Source: Collinsella sp. AF33-16 (GTDB taxonomy: Bacteria > Actinomycetota > Coriobacteriia > Coriobacteriales > Coriobacteriaceae). From it: a DNA stretch of 64,000 bases. The notes beneath the pieces are model-generated. The model did not search any database. It was not told the DNA's origin and was given only the letters and a program-made list of their open reading frames with translations. Position 1 is the first letter of the stretch, and the number at the start of each line of letters is the position of its first letter. The stretch is taken from NCBI RefSeq assembly GCF_003475325.1, contig NZ_QRQC01000005.1:35275-99274 (forward strand), read 5' to 3'. This document shows positions 7,189 to 13,840 of this stretch, one piece after another. The position numbers and the translations under genes were made by a program.

Positions 7189-9534
7189 ATGGAAACGCTT
7201 GAACGCAACGAGTGGGCAGACGTTGCCCAACTAGTCGAGATCACGAGCGATGCTGTCATCATCTGCGAGCTCGACGGAACCATTCTGCATGTGAATAATC
7301 GCTTACTTGGTTTGATGTGCGAGGAACGCGCCGACGTCATCGGCGGAGATGTTAAAGACGTCCTGTACTCGTCCGCTTTTGAACGTGCGACGGAACATCG
7401 TCTGCCATTTGAAACTGATGGCTCCGAGAACGAACTGATGCTCAAGCTGAGTGACGGCTCTTTTATTCCCGTCTTGGTTCGTGCGGGCTCCGTAACGCCT
7501 CCACACATCTTTGGGCGCCGCGCACCACGTGTCCTGGTGGCGCTTCACAGTATCGAGGAACAGTATTCTCACGACCGGCAACTCAAGCGTGCGCTTTCGG
7601 AGCTTAGAGTGGCGAACAAGCGCCTCTCTGGCACGCTCTCGGTCATTATGAGTACCGTGGGCTCCGATGAGCTGCCCAGCCTACTTGATACCGTTTTGAA
7701 CCAGCTTGTAGGAACGCTCGATGCTTCGGGTGCCGCTATCTATTTTTCTGAGAGCGGTGGTTTTAAACTTCGCGGTGTTTCCAAGGAGCTGTACGACAGC
7801 TACCTGCCTGAGTTTTTGCCGTATGGCGCTGGCATTCCGACGTATGTTCTTCGTGAGTCGCGTGCCTGTCGCTTGTCGATTCAACAGGACCTTGAGGGTG
7901 ATAAGGTCGCCTCCGGTATGTTCATGGATCTGGACAATCGTTCTAAGCACCTGTTGCGCATGCAGGATATGCCTCCGTACCGCAGCGAGATCTGTCTTCC
8001 CGTTTTTTACGGTACGCAGATCCTTGGCGTGCTGGAAGTTGGTTGGAAACGCCCTCAGGCACCGCTCGCCTATGACGTTAATGTGCTCGAGGTCATTTGC
8101 GATTACCTGTCTATCCAGCTGGTCGGCATGGCATCGAGCCTTCGCTCCCGTCGCACGGCCGAGCTTGGCCGCTCGCTCAATGTCTTGCGTGACGAGTTGT
8201 TTACCTTTCTAGACGATTCCGCCGCGGCTACCCAGGCGGTATCGTCCGAGATCTGCAATATGCTCAACTGCCATTTTTGCCCTATTGAGTATGACGCCAG
8301 TCTGGATTCCTACGTCATAGATTTTGAAGGCGGCAGTCGCGTTGCTTTGCCGGACGATCCCGAGAAGCTTTTCTTTTCCACGACGGCGCCAGCGGCACGT
8401 CTGGGGGCTGGCCCTGATGGCTTTGAGGCATCTGTTTTGGGCGGCACGAGCGCCGAGGACCTTAAACACGTCCGTATAACTCGCGTTGACGAATCGATGC
8501 CTATGGGAGGCTGGCTTAGGGCGCATGGCCTGCCTTGCCAGGGTCTCTACGTCGACGCCGGCATCGAGGCGGGGCGCCCGCGCCCTGAGGGCGATGGCAA
8601 GCACAGTAACGACGCGATCGTTCCTGCTTCTGTTGCGAAGGGCCCGACGACGCGCGCGCTGCTGCTTCGTGATGGTAGCCAAGAGCCGATTGATGACCTT
8701 GAATATGACTACTTGGTGCACTTGGCTCATGACTTTGAACTGATCTATGAAGGCGAATCTCAAAAGCGTGAGGAGCGCCATATCGCTCAGACCCTTCAGA
8801 TTGGCATGAGAAATTCACTGGGGGATGTTCCGGGAATCGCCGCCGATTCGGTGTACCTGTCGGCCACGAACTCGGCGTTGGTCGGCGGCGATTTCTATAC
8901 GCTCATCCGTCTTCCCGACGATTGCGCCGTCATGATTCTGGGCGATGTGTCTGGCAAAGGCATTGAGGCTGCATCGATGTCCGCGCTCGTCAAGACGGCC
9001 CTGACGGCATATGCCTGGGAGGGCGCTGGGCCGGCCCGCATGGCACGCTCCCTTAACAGCATGCTCATGGGCTTTTCAAGGGTCGAGACGTTCGTGACGG
9101 CCTTTATCGCCAAGGTTGACCTTAAAGCCGGACGTGCAACGTATTGTTCGGCGGGCCATCCTCCGACCATGGTCATCAGGCCAGAGTCGATGCCGCTGGG
9201 TGGCGGCGAGGTTCGTGGGGGAGAGGTTGAGCTGCTTGGATGCCAATCGGGGGTAATCGGTGCCTTTGAGAGCATGGTGTACGAGACAGGCGTGTTTACG
9301 TTCGCTCCTGGTGACATGCTATTTATGTACACCGACGGAACAATCGAAGCACGTGACCGCTCGGGTGCTTTCTTTGGCGAGCAGCGCCTTCGTGACCTTC
9401 TGCTCTCTGTCTCGGGTGAGGGCGTATCGGGAATCTGCGGCAAGGTCTTGGGCGAGCTCGACCGATTTACCGAATCGGCGCTGGACGATGACATTGCATT
9501 GGTGTCCCTTGAGTTTTTACGGGGTCGTTCATAG
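7189..9534 (+). CDS. PAS-GAF-SpoIIE-type PP2C serine phosphatase (RsbU/RsbP-like)
   Basis: This 781-residue cytoplasmic signalling protein probably dephosphorylates a STAS-domain protein. Residues about 13-80 look like a PAS sensor domain, about 150-310 like a GAF domain, and about 555-780 form a PPM/SpoIIE phosphatase. In the last, VGGDFYTL (about 565) and GDVSGKGIEAA (about 585) carry the metal-binding Asp/Gly pattern, and TDGTIEAR (about 715) gives another metal ligand. The ATG at 7189 is preferred; an in-frame GTG at 7177 is the alternative. The STAS-HATPase protein that follows 78 bases later is its obvious partner. What the PAS and GAF domains sense is unknown. Confidence 0.85.
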   Translation: METLERNEWADVAQLVEITSDAVIICELDGTILHVNNRLLGLMCEERADVIGGDVKDVLYSSAFERATEHRLPFETDGSENELMLKLSDGSFIPVLVRAGSVTPPHIFGRRAPRVLVALHSIEEQYSHDRQLKRALSELRVANKRLSGTLSVIMSTVGSDELPSLLDTVLNQLVGTLDASGAAIYFSESGGFKLRGVSKELYDSYLPEFLPYGAGIPTYVLRESRACRLSIQQDLEGDKVASGMFMDLDNRSKHLLRMQDMPPYRSEICLPVFYGTQILGVLEVGWKRPQAPLAYDVNVLEVICDYLSIQLVGMASSLRSRRTAELGRSLNVLRDELFTFLDDSAAATQAVSSEICNMLNCHFCPIEYDASLDSYVIDFEGGSRVALPDDPEKLFFSTTAPAARLGAGPDGFEASVLGGTSAEDLKHVRITRVDESMPMGGWLRAHGLPCQGLYVDAGIEAGRPRPEGDGKHSNDAIVPASVAKGPTTRALLLRDGSQEPIDDLEYDYLVHLAHDFELIYEGESQKREERHIAQTLQIGMRNSLGDVPGIAADSVYLSATNSALVGGDFYTLIRLPDDCAVMILGDVSGKGIEAASMSALVKTALTAYAWEGAGPARMARSLNSMLMGFSRVETFVTAFIAKVDLKAGRATYCSAGHPPTMVIRPESMPLGGGEVRGGEVELLGCQSGVIGAFESMVYETGVFTFAPGDMLFMYTDGTIEARDRSGAFFGEQRLRDLLLSVSGEGVSGICGKVLGELDRFTESALDDDIALVSLEFLRGRS

Positions 9535-9612
9535 ACGACGCTGGGTGGGCTGAATCCGTACGGTTGGGGAAACGAATGCATCGAGTGGGCTTTTTTGGGG
9601 AACCATGGTCGT

Positions 9613-10359
9613 ATGAATGAGTGGAATGACATAGCGGTTTTGACGCCACCAGGCGATATCGACATCGCCACGGTGCCTGCGCTGCGTCGGCGGTTGGATG
9701 CTTTGATTGGCCGCGGCGTGCGTCGTGTCGTCATCAACTGCCAGGCTGTTAGCTTTATCGATTCGACGGGCTTGGCATTCCTGCTTACGCGCGCTCGTGA
9801 GCTCATGAGGCGAGAAGGCCTGCTTTCGCTCGTCAATGCATCAGGTGAAGTTGTTCGCTTTTTGGAGATTGCCCGTCTTGTCGATATTCTTCATGTCGCG
9901 GGGCCGGCACGGGAGTCTATTCCCGCCATTCCGGTGGGGGAGCTGCCTCGCTGGAGTAAGAGCGTCGAGGTCCGTCAGGGTATCGAGAATCTTCCATACT
10001 ACCGACATCGCATCGCCGAACTCCTTGAATCGCTTCCGTTGCGCCGTGACGAGCGCTACGATGTCGCGTTGGCGTCGGGGGAGGCGCTGGGTAATGCCTA
10101 TGACCATGCGGGCGGTATCGGGTGCGTCCTGACGGTTCAGGCCTATGGCGATCGCGTTGTGGTTGAGGTGCTTGATCGAGGTGCCGGCTATTCTATCGAT
10201 GAAACGAGCGAACCGGTCGCATCAGAGGAGCGCGGCCGTGGTATCAAGCTTATGCGTATGCTCGTCGATAACGTGGAGGTTGCTCGTCGTACGGACGGCG
10301 TCGGTACGCGCGTGCAGATGGTGAAGCTGTTTAGCGGAGCGCTGGAGTCGTGTGCCTAG
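9613..10359 (+). CDS. STAS-HATPase fusion protein (anti-sigma antagonist joined to RsbW-like kinase)
   Basis: This 248-residue protein has two domains. Residues about 5-100 are a STAS domain with the phosphorylatable serine S51 in SFIDSTGLAFL. Residues about 120-240 are a GHKL/HATPase_c_2 domain with EALGNAYDHA (N-box, N160), DRGAG (G1 box) and GRGIKLM (G2 box). In classical partner switching these are separate proteins (RsbV and RsbW). Fusing antagonist and kinase in one chain is unusual, and no sigma factor lies beside it. The upstream SpoIIE-type phosphatase probably removes the phosphate from S51. ATG 9613 is chosen over the in-frame TTG at 9595. The target regulator is not known. Confidence 0.8.
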   Translation: MNEWNDIAVLTPPGDIDIATVPALRRRLDALIGRGVRRVVINCQAVSFIDSTGLAFLLTRARELMRREGLLSLVNASGEVVRFLEIARLVDILHVAGPARESIPAIPVGELPRWSKSVEVRQGIENLPYYRHRIAELLESLPLRRDERYDVALASGEALGNAYDHAGGIGCVLTVQAYGDRVVVEVLDRGAGYSIDETSEPVASEERGRGIKLMRMLVDNVEVARRTDGVGTRVQMVKLFSGALESCA

Positions 10360-10403
10360 CCAATCGCTTTAGCGCGTTTAGCTACTAAGAACATGCGGCA
10401 GAC

Positions 10404-10452
10404 AAGTTTTTTGAAAAAAGTACTTGCGTCTTTTGGACAACTCGCGTAAATT
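10404..10452 (+). promoter_or_regulatory. Promoter of the tRNA-Gly/tRNA-Cys cluster with upstream A/T dyad
   Basis: AGTTTTTTGAAAAAAGTACTTGCG carries the shared dyad, then the -35 box TTGCGT (10424-10429), a 17-base spacer and the -10 box TAAATT (10447-10452). The tRNA starts at 10465, so the leader is only a few bases long. Confidence 0.7.
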
Positions 10453-10464
10453 AATAACCCGCAA

Positions 10465-10540
10465 GCGGACATGGCTCAGTTGGTAGAGCACAACCTTGCC
10501 AAGGTTGGGGTCGCGGGTTCGAGCCCCGTTGTCCGCTCCA
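10465..10540 (+). tRNA. tRNA-Gly (anticodon GCC), copy 1
   Basis: GCGGACA (acceptor 5') pairs with TGTCCGC, then T and an encoded CCA. The anticodon stem CAACC/GGTTG holds the loop TTGCCAA, giving GCC. Identical in sequence to the copies at 10691 and 13007. Confidence 0.95.
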
Positions 10541-10550
10541 TTGCATTTCC

Positions 10551-10573
10551 GGACCGTTTAGGCGGTCCTTTTT
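10551..10573 (+). terminator. Hairpin with T-run between tRNA-Gly and tRNA-Cys
   Basis: GGACCG and CGGTCC form six pairs and are followed by five T residues, one base before tRNA-Cys. Since no separate promoter is visible for tRNA-Cys, it may act as a leaky terminator or processing signal. Confidence 0.65.
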
Positions 10574-10574
10574 C

Positions 10575-10648
10575 GGCGAAGTGGCCAAGTGGTAAGGCAG
10601 AGGCCTGCAAAGCCTTTACCCCCGGTTCGAATCCGGGCTTCGCCTCCA
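10575..10648 (+). tRNA. tRNA-Cys (anticodon GCA), CCA encoded
   Basis: Acceptor GGCGAAG (10575-10581) pairs with CTTCGCC (10638-10644), then T and CCA. The anticodon stem GAGGC/GCCTT holds the loop CTGCAAA, giving GCA. The TPsiC arm CCCGGTTCGAATCCGGG is canonical. Confidence 0.95.
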
Positions 10649-10657
10649 GGCAACATC

Positions 10658-10684
10658 CGGGCGCTCCGGCGCCCGTTTTGTTTT
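10658..10684 (+). terminator. Hairpin with T-run between tRNA-Cys and tRNA-Gly copy 2
   Basis: CGGGCGC pairs with GCGCCCG around TCCG and is followed by TTTTGTTTT. As with the previous hairpin, the next tRNA has no obvious promoter of its own. Confidence 0.7.
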
Positions 10685-10690
10685 ACATAT

Positions 10691-10766
10691 GCGGACATGG
10701 CTCAGTTGGTAGAGCACAACCTTGCCAAGGTTGGGGTCGCGGGTTCGAGCCCCGTTGTCCGCTCCA
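10691..10766 (+). tRNA. tRNA-Gly (anticodon GCC), copy 2
   Basis: Identical to the copy at 10465, including the encoded CCA. Its 3' end together with the following terminator is duplicated 187 bases further on. Confidence 0.95.
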
Positions 10767-10847
10767 AACGCAGCAGCCCGACTACTACGGTAGCCGGGCT
10801 TTTTCGTACCCATCGCTTGGACTCGAACCCGAGAGGGAGCGAGCGTT
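10749..10847 (+). repeat. 99-bp direct repeat, left copy (3' end of tRNA-Gly copy 2 plus terminator)
   Basis: This copy runs from the TPsiC/acceptor part of tRNA-Gly copy 2 through its terminator into GAGGGAGCGAGCGTT. The right copy is the same length and lies 187 bases downstream. The two differ at scattered positions after the terminator. Confidence 0.75.
10774..10804 (+). terminator. Terminator behind tRNA-Gly copy 2
   Basis: AGCCCG-A-CTAC pairs with GTAG-C-CGGGCT around a short loop and runs into TTTTT. An identical stem reappears at about 10961-10991. Confidence 0.85.
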
Positions 10848-10935
10848 AAGCAAACGCGGAGCGTTTGTAGCGAGCTGGCGAGGACGCCGGCAGGCGGCCG
10901 AAGCCGGTGCGGATCCGCGAAGCGAATACGCAGAC

Positions 10936-11034
10936 GCCCCGTTGTCCGCTCCAAGCGTAACAGCCCGACTACTACGGTAGCCGGGCTTTTTCGTACCCGT
11001 CGTCTGGGCTCGAGCCCGTGAGGGAGCGAGCGTT
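10936..11034 (+). repeat. 99-bp direct repeat, right copy, with a tRNA-Gly 3' remnant
   Basis: The copy begins with CCCCGTTGTCCGCTCCA (10937-10953), the last 17 bases of tRNA-Gly, but the 5' part of a tRNA is absent. The bases before it are unrelated. The terminator hairpin follows at about 10961-10991. This is either a decayed fourth tRNA-Gly or a footprint of integration or recombination at a tRNA 3' end. The interval 10848-10935 and the stretch 11035-11130 hold no recognisable gene. Confidence 0.7.
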
Positions 11035-11130
11035 TGGGGCGTGGCTGTGGCGTTGTTTGCCGCGAATGTCCGCTTTGGGCGTATCATCGTGGGCATCTCG
11101 CAAAACCTCGTTGCAAGGGAGACTCATCCC

Positions 11131-12864
11131 ATGGCTACAGAAAAGTCCTCGTCGCGCCCATGGATGTCCGATGCCGCGATCTATCAGATCTATCCGCGCT
11201 CGTTTAAGGATTCGACTGGTTCGGGTCTGGGCGATATCGCGGGCATTACCCAGCAGATGGACTATCTTGAGCAGCTGGGCATCGAGGCCATCTGGCTGAG
11301 CCCGTTTTACCCATCGCCTCTTGTCGATGGCGGCTATGATGTGGCGGACTACTGCGATGTCGACCCACGTCTCGGCTCGCTTGACGACTTCGATGACATG
11401 ATCGCTGCGGCTCATGCGCACGGCATCAAGGTCATCGTCGACATCGTGCCCAACCATTCGTCCAACCAGCACCCCTGGTTCAAAGCCGCTCTTGCCGCCG
11501 GCCCCGGATCACCCGAGCGCGCCCGTTATATCTTCCGCGATGGTCGCGGCGAGCACGGCGAGCTGCCTCCCACCAATTGGAATGCCAACTTTGGCGGCCC
11601 CGCCTGGACGCGCGTCGCGGACGGTCAGTGGTATCTGCACATGTTTACGCCCGAGCAGCCGGACTTTGACTGGTCGTGTCCCGAGGTTCATGCGTTCTTT
11701 TGCGACGTCCTGGCGTTTTGGAGCGATCGAGGCGTCGATGGCTTTCGCATTGATGTGGCGCACGGTCTCGCCAAGGATCTCGACCGCGATGACCTCGACC
11801 AGTGGCATCTCGCCGAGGGCGATGACATGGTTGAGGACGGCACCCATCCGCTGTGGGACCGCAACGAGGTCCATGAGATCTATCGCGAGTGGCGCCGCGT
11901 GTTCGACCGTTATGATCCGCCGCGCAGCGCCGTTGCCGAGGCGTGGGTTCTGCCCGAGCGCCAGTATCTCTACGCACGCCCCAGCGAGCTTGGCCAGACA
12001 TTCAACTTTGAGTTCGCCAAGGCCACTTGGACCTATGATGACATGCACGCTGCAATCGAGAAGGGCTTGAAGGCGGTCATCGAATCCGGTTCCGCCTCGA
12101 CCTGGGTACTCTCCAACCACGACGTGCCGCGCGTGGCGACACGCTATGCCCTGCCGCAAATCAAGGCGACGCGCTACCATCAGATTGCGCTCGACTGGCT
12201 CTTACGCGACGGGTCGTCTTATGACGAGGACCGTGAACTCGGCGAGCGCCGCGCGCGGGCAGCCCTTTTGCTTGAGTTGGCGCTTCCGGGCTCGGCATAC
12301 GTGTATCAGGGTGAGGAGCTCGGCCTTTTTGAGGTGGCTGACATCCCGTGGGCTGCACTCGAAGATCCCACTGCGACCAATACGCACGGACCGAAGCGCG
12401 AGAAGGGGCGCGACGGCTGTCGTGTGCCCCTGCCGTGGGTGGCAGCGGACGATCCCGCGCAGGGCGGATCGTTTGGGTTTTCACCGGCGGACGCCGATGC
12501 GGCGCCCCATCTGCCACAGCCTGCATGGTTTTCCGATTACGCTGCCGATAGGGAAGAAGCGGACCCGGCATCGATGCTTGCGTTCTATCGCGACGCCCTC
12601 TGGCTGCGGCGCAAGCTGCGCGGGTGCGCCAACGATCTTGCGTGGCTCGATCTTGACGGGTGCACCGGCCTTGCGGATGGTGCCGAGGGCGCTGAGGGCG
12701 GCGTCATCGCCTATCGCCGCGACAACGGCTGGGCGTGTGTGACGAACTTCGGTGCAGCACCCGTGGAGCTGCCGGCGGGCAGGGTCCTGCTCACCTCATC
12801 ACCGCTTGCAGATGGCAGGCTCGCGCAGGACAGCTCTGCCTGGATCATGCTCGCTGAGTTGTAG
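11131..12864 (+). CDS. GH13 alpha-glucosidase (oligo-1,6-glucosidase type)
   Basis: This 577-residue cytoplasmic glycoside hydrolase probably releases glucose from short alpha-glucans such as isomaltose or maltose-type oligosaccharides. It shows the four GH13 regions: DIVPNHSS (region I), GFRIDVAHGL with the nucleophile Asp (region II), AVAEAWV with the acid/base Glu (region III) and VLSNHD (region IV). No signal peptide is present. ATG 11131 has AAGGGAG nine bases upstream; longer in-frame starts lack a good site. It stands alone between tRNA genes. The exact linkage specificity, including a trehalose- or sucrose-active relative, cannot be decided here. Confidence 0.88.
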   Translation: MATEKSSSRPWMSDAAIYQIYPRSFKDSTGSGLGDIAGITQQMDYLEQLGIEAIWLSPFYPSPLVDGGYDVADYCDVDPRLGSLDDFDDMIAAAHAHGIKVIVDIVPNHSSNQHPWFKAALAAGPGSPERARYIFRDGRGEHGELPPTNWNANFGGPAWTRVADGQWYLHMFTPEQPDFDWSCPEVHAFFCDVLAFWSDRGVDGFRIDVAHGLAKDLDRDDLDQWHLAEGDDMVEDGTHPLWDRNEVHEIYREWRRVFDRYDPPRSAVAEAWVLPERQYLYARPSELGQTFNFEFAKATWTYDDMHAAIEKGLKAVIESGSASTWVLSNHDVPRVATRYALPQIKATRYHQIALDWLLRDGSSYDEDRELGERRARAALLLELALPGSAYVYQGEELGLFEVADIPWAALEDPTATNTHGPKREKGRDGCRVPLPWVAADDPAQGGSFGFSPADADAAPHLPQPAWFSDYAADREEADPASMLAFYRDALWLRRKLRGCANDLAWLDLDGCTGLADGAEGAEGGVIAYRRDNGWACVTNFGAAPVELPAGRVLLTSSPLADGRLAQDSSAWIMLAEL

Positions 12865-12942
12865 GGGGCCTCTTGCGGCGAGCTTGCGTTTGCCTACACC
12901 TTCCGTGGTGGCTGATGTCTTCGCGAGGTTCGCGAGGGCGTC

Positions 12943-12994
12943 GCAAAACTTTTCAAAAAAAGTTCTTGCATTTGGGTGGATCATCCCGTATATT
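12943..12994 (+). promoter_or_regulatory. Promoter of tRNA-Gly copy 3/tRNA-Val with upstream A/T dyad
   Basis: AACTTTTCAAAAAAAGTT precedes the -35 box TTGCAT (12966-12971), a 17-base spacer and the -10 box TATATT (12989-12994). The arrangement matches the promoters at 6934 and 10404. Confidence 0.75.
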
Positions 12995-13006
12995 AAATCC
13001 TCGCAG

Positions 13007-13082
13007 GCGGACATGGCTCAGTTGGTAGAGCACAACCTTGCCAAGGTTGGGGTCGCGGGTTCGAGCCCCGTTGTCCGCTCCA
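13007..13082 (+). tRNA. tRNA-Gly (anticodon GCC), copy 3
   Basis: Identical to the copies at 10465 and 10691, with encoded CCA. It is separated from tRNA-Val by only three bases, so both are cut from one transcript. Confidence 0.95.
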
Positions 13083-13085
13083 TTT

Positions 13086-13160
13086 GGGCGTTTAGCTCAG
13101 GGGGAGAGCGCTTCCCTGACACGGAAGAGGTCAGAAGTTCAAATCTTCTAACGCCCACCA
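13086..13160 (+). tRNA. tRNA-Val (anticodon GAC), CCA encoded
   Basis: GGGCGTT (13086-13092) pairs with AACGCCC, then A and CCA. The anticodon stem CTTCC/GGAAG holds CTGACAC, giving GAC. The TPsiC arm is AGAAGTTCAAATCTTCT. Confidence 0.95.
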
Positions 13161-13168
13161 AATGTTCG

Positions 13169-13200
13169 CAGCCCAGAGGCATCGCCTCTGGGCTGTTTTG
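13169..13200 (+). terminator. Terminator of the tRNA-Gly/tRNA-Val transcript
   Basis: CAGCCCAGAGGC and GCCTCTGGGCTG form twelve pairs around ATC, followed by TTTTG. Confidence 0.9.
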
Positions 13201-13840
13201 TTTTACGTCGCCAAATGGGTCGCCAAATACGTCACCAAATATCGAGTTTTTGATCTTCCGGAATGCTTCTCAGTAGTCATCCGAGAAAACTCCCATCTTC
13301 TCCGTTTGCATGCACATATCTTTCAAGGATTCGTGCCGCGGTTGCATGGAGCTCGGCAAGGCACGACCGCAACATGTTGGTCAAGCATAATCTTTTGGAT
13401 TCTTTTGGCGTGAGCGGCTTGGTTTTGGTAGGATTTGTCAGCGGCTTGACTAAGGGGGTTTTATAACTGCCATGCAGGTAGCCGTGTTGGTAACGTTTTA
13501 CCGACTTGTCAAATACCCCTCATTTTTAATGCGTCTGCAAAATGACCAATTGCTTTGACCTGCTGAAACACTATATGTTGTGTTTGACCTAAAAAAAGAA
13601 TACAGGATATAGATGCTTCTTTGTCGTATGATAGATGGCGGACAGAGAACGAAGACCTTAACTGCCTCTTTTGAACGTGTCCTTGAACCGCTTGATTGGC
13701 TCTAGGGAATGTCCGCATGGAGGCTTATGGTTTATCGAGAACACAGATTGCGCGACGGCGCCGCAAGGCAGGGGCAGGCCCTGCCGGGCATCGTTTGGCT
13801 CTGAAGCGCAATGAGGCTACGACGCGAAAGAGGCAAGAGG
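13201..13840 (+). other. Long leader region of nrdD, no gene seen
   Basis: About 640 bases without a supported coding sequence separate the tRNA terminator from nrdD. The first 400 bases are AT-richer than the flanks. Candidate NrdR sites lie at 13568-13617 and a TATGAT -10-like box at 13627-13632. The last 150 bases (13690-13840) are GC-rich with short complementary segments and could form a structured leader. No known riboswitch consensus was found. Confidence 0.45.
13568..13617 (+). promoter_or_regulatory. Candidate NrdR operator pair upstream of nrdD
   Basis: ACACTATATGTTGTGT (13568-13583) fits the 16-base NrdR box pattern (ACAC-AT-rich-GTGT) very well. A weaker second site, ACAGGATATAGATGCT (13602-13617), follows after 18 bases. 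NrdR sites normally come in pairs near ribonucleotide reductase promoters. The first box is convincing, the second only suggestive. Confidence 0.55.

Noticed and set aside
10936..10953. A fourth functional tRNA-Gly
   Set aside because: Only the last 17 bases of the tRNA are present; the acceptor 5' strand, D arm and anticodon arm are missing.
13690..13840. Cobalamin riboswitch in the nrdD leader
   Set aside because: No B12-box-like conserved sequence was found, and class III reductases do not use cobalamin.
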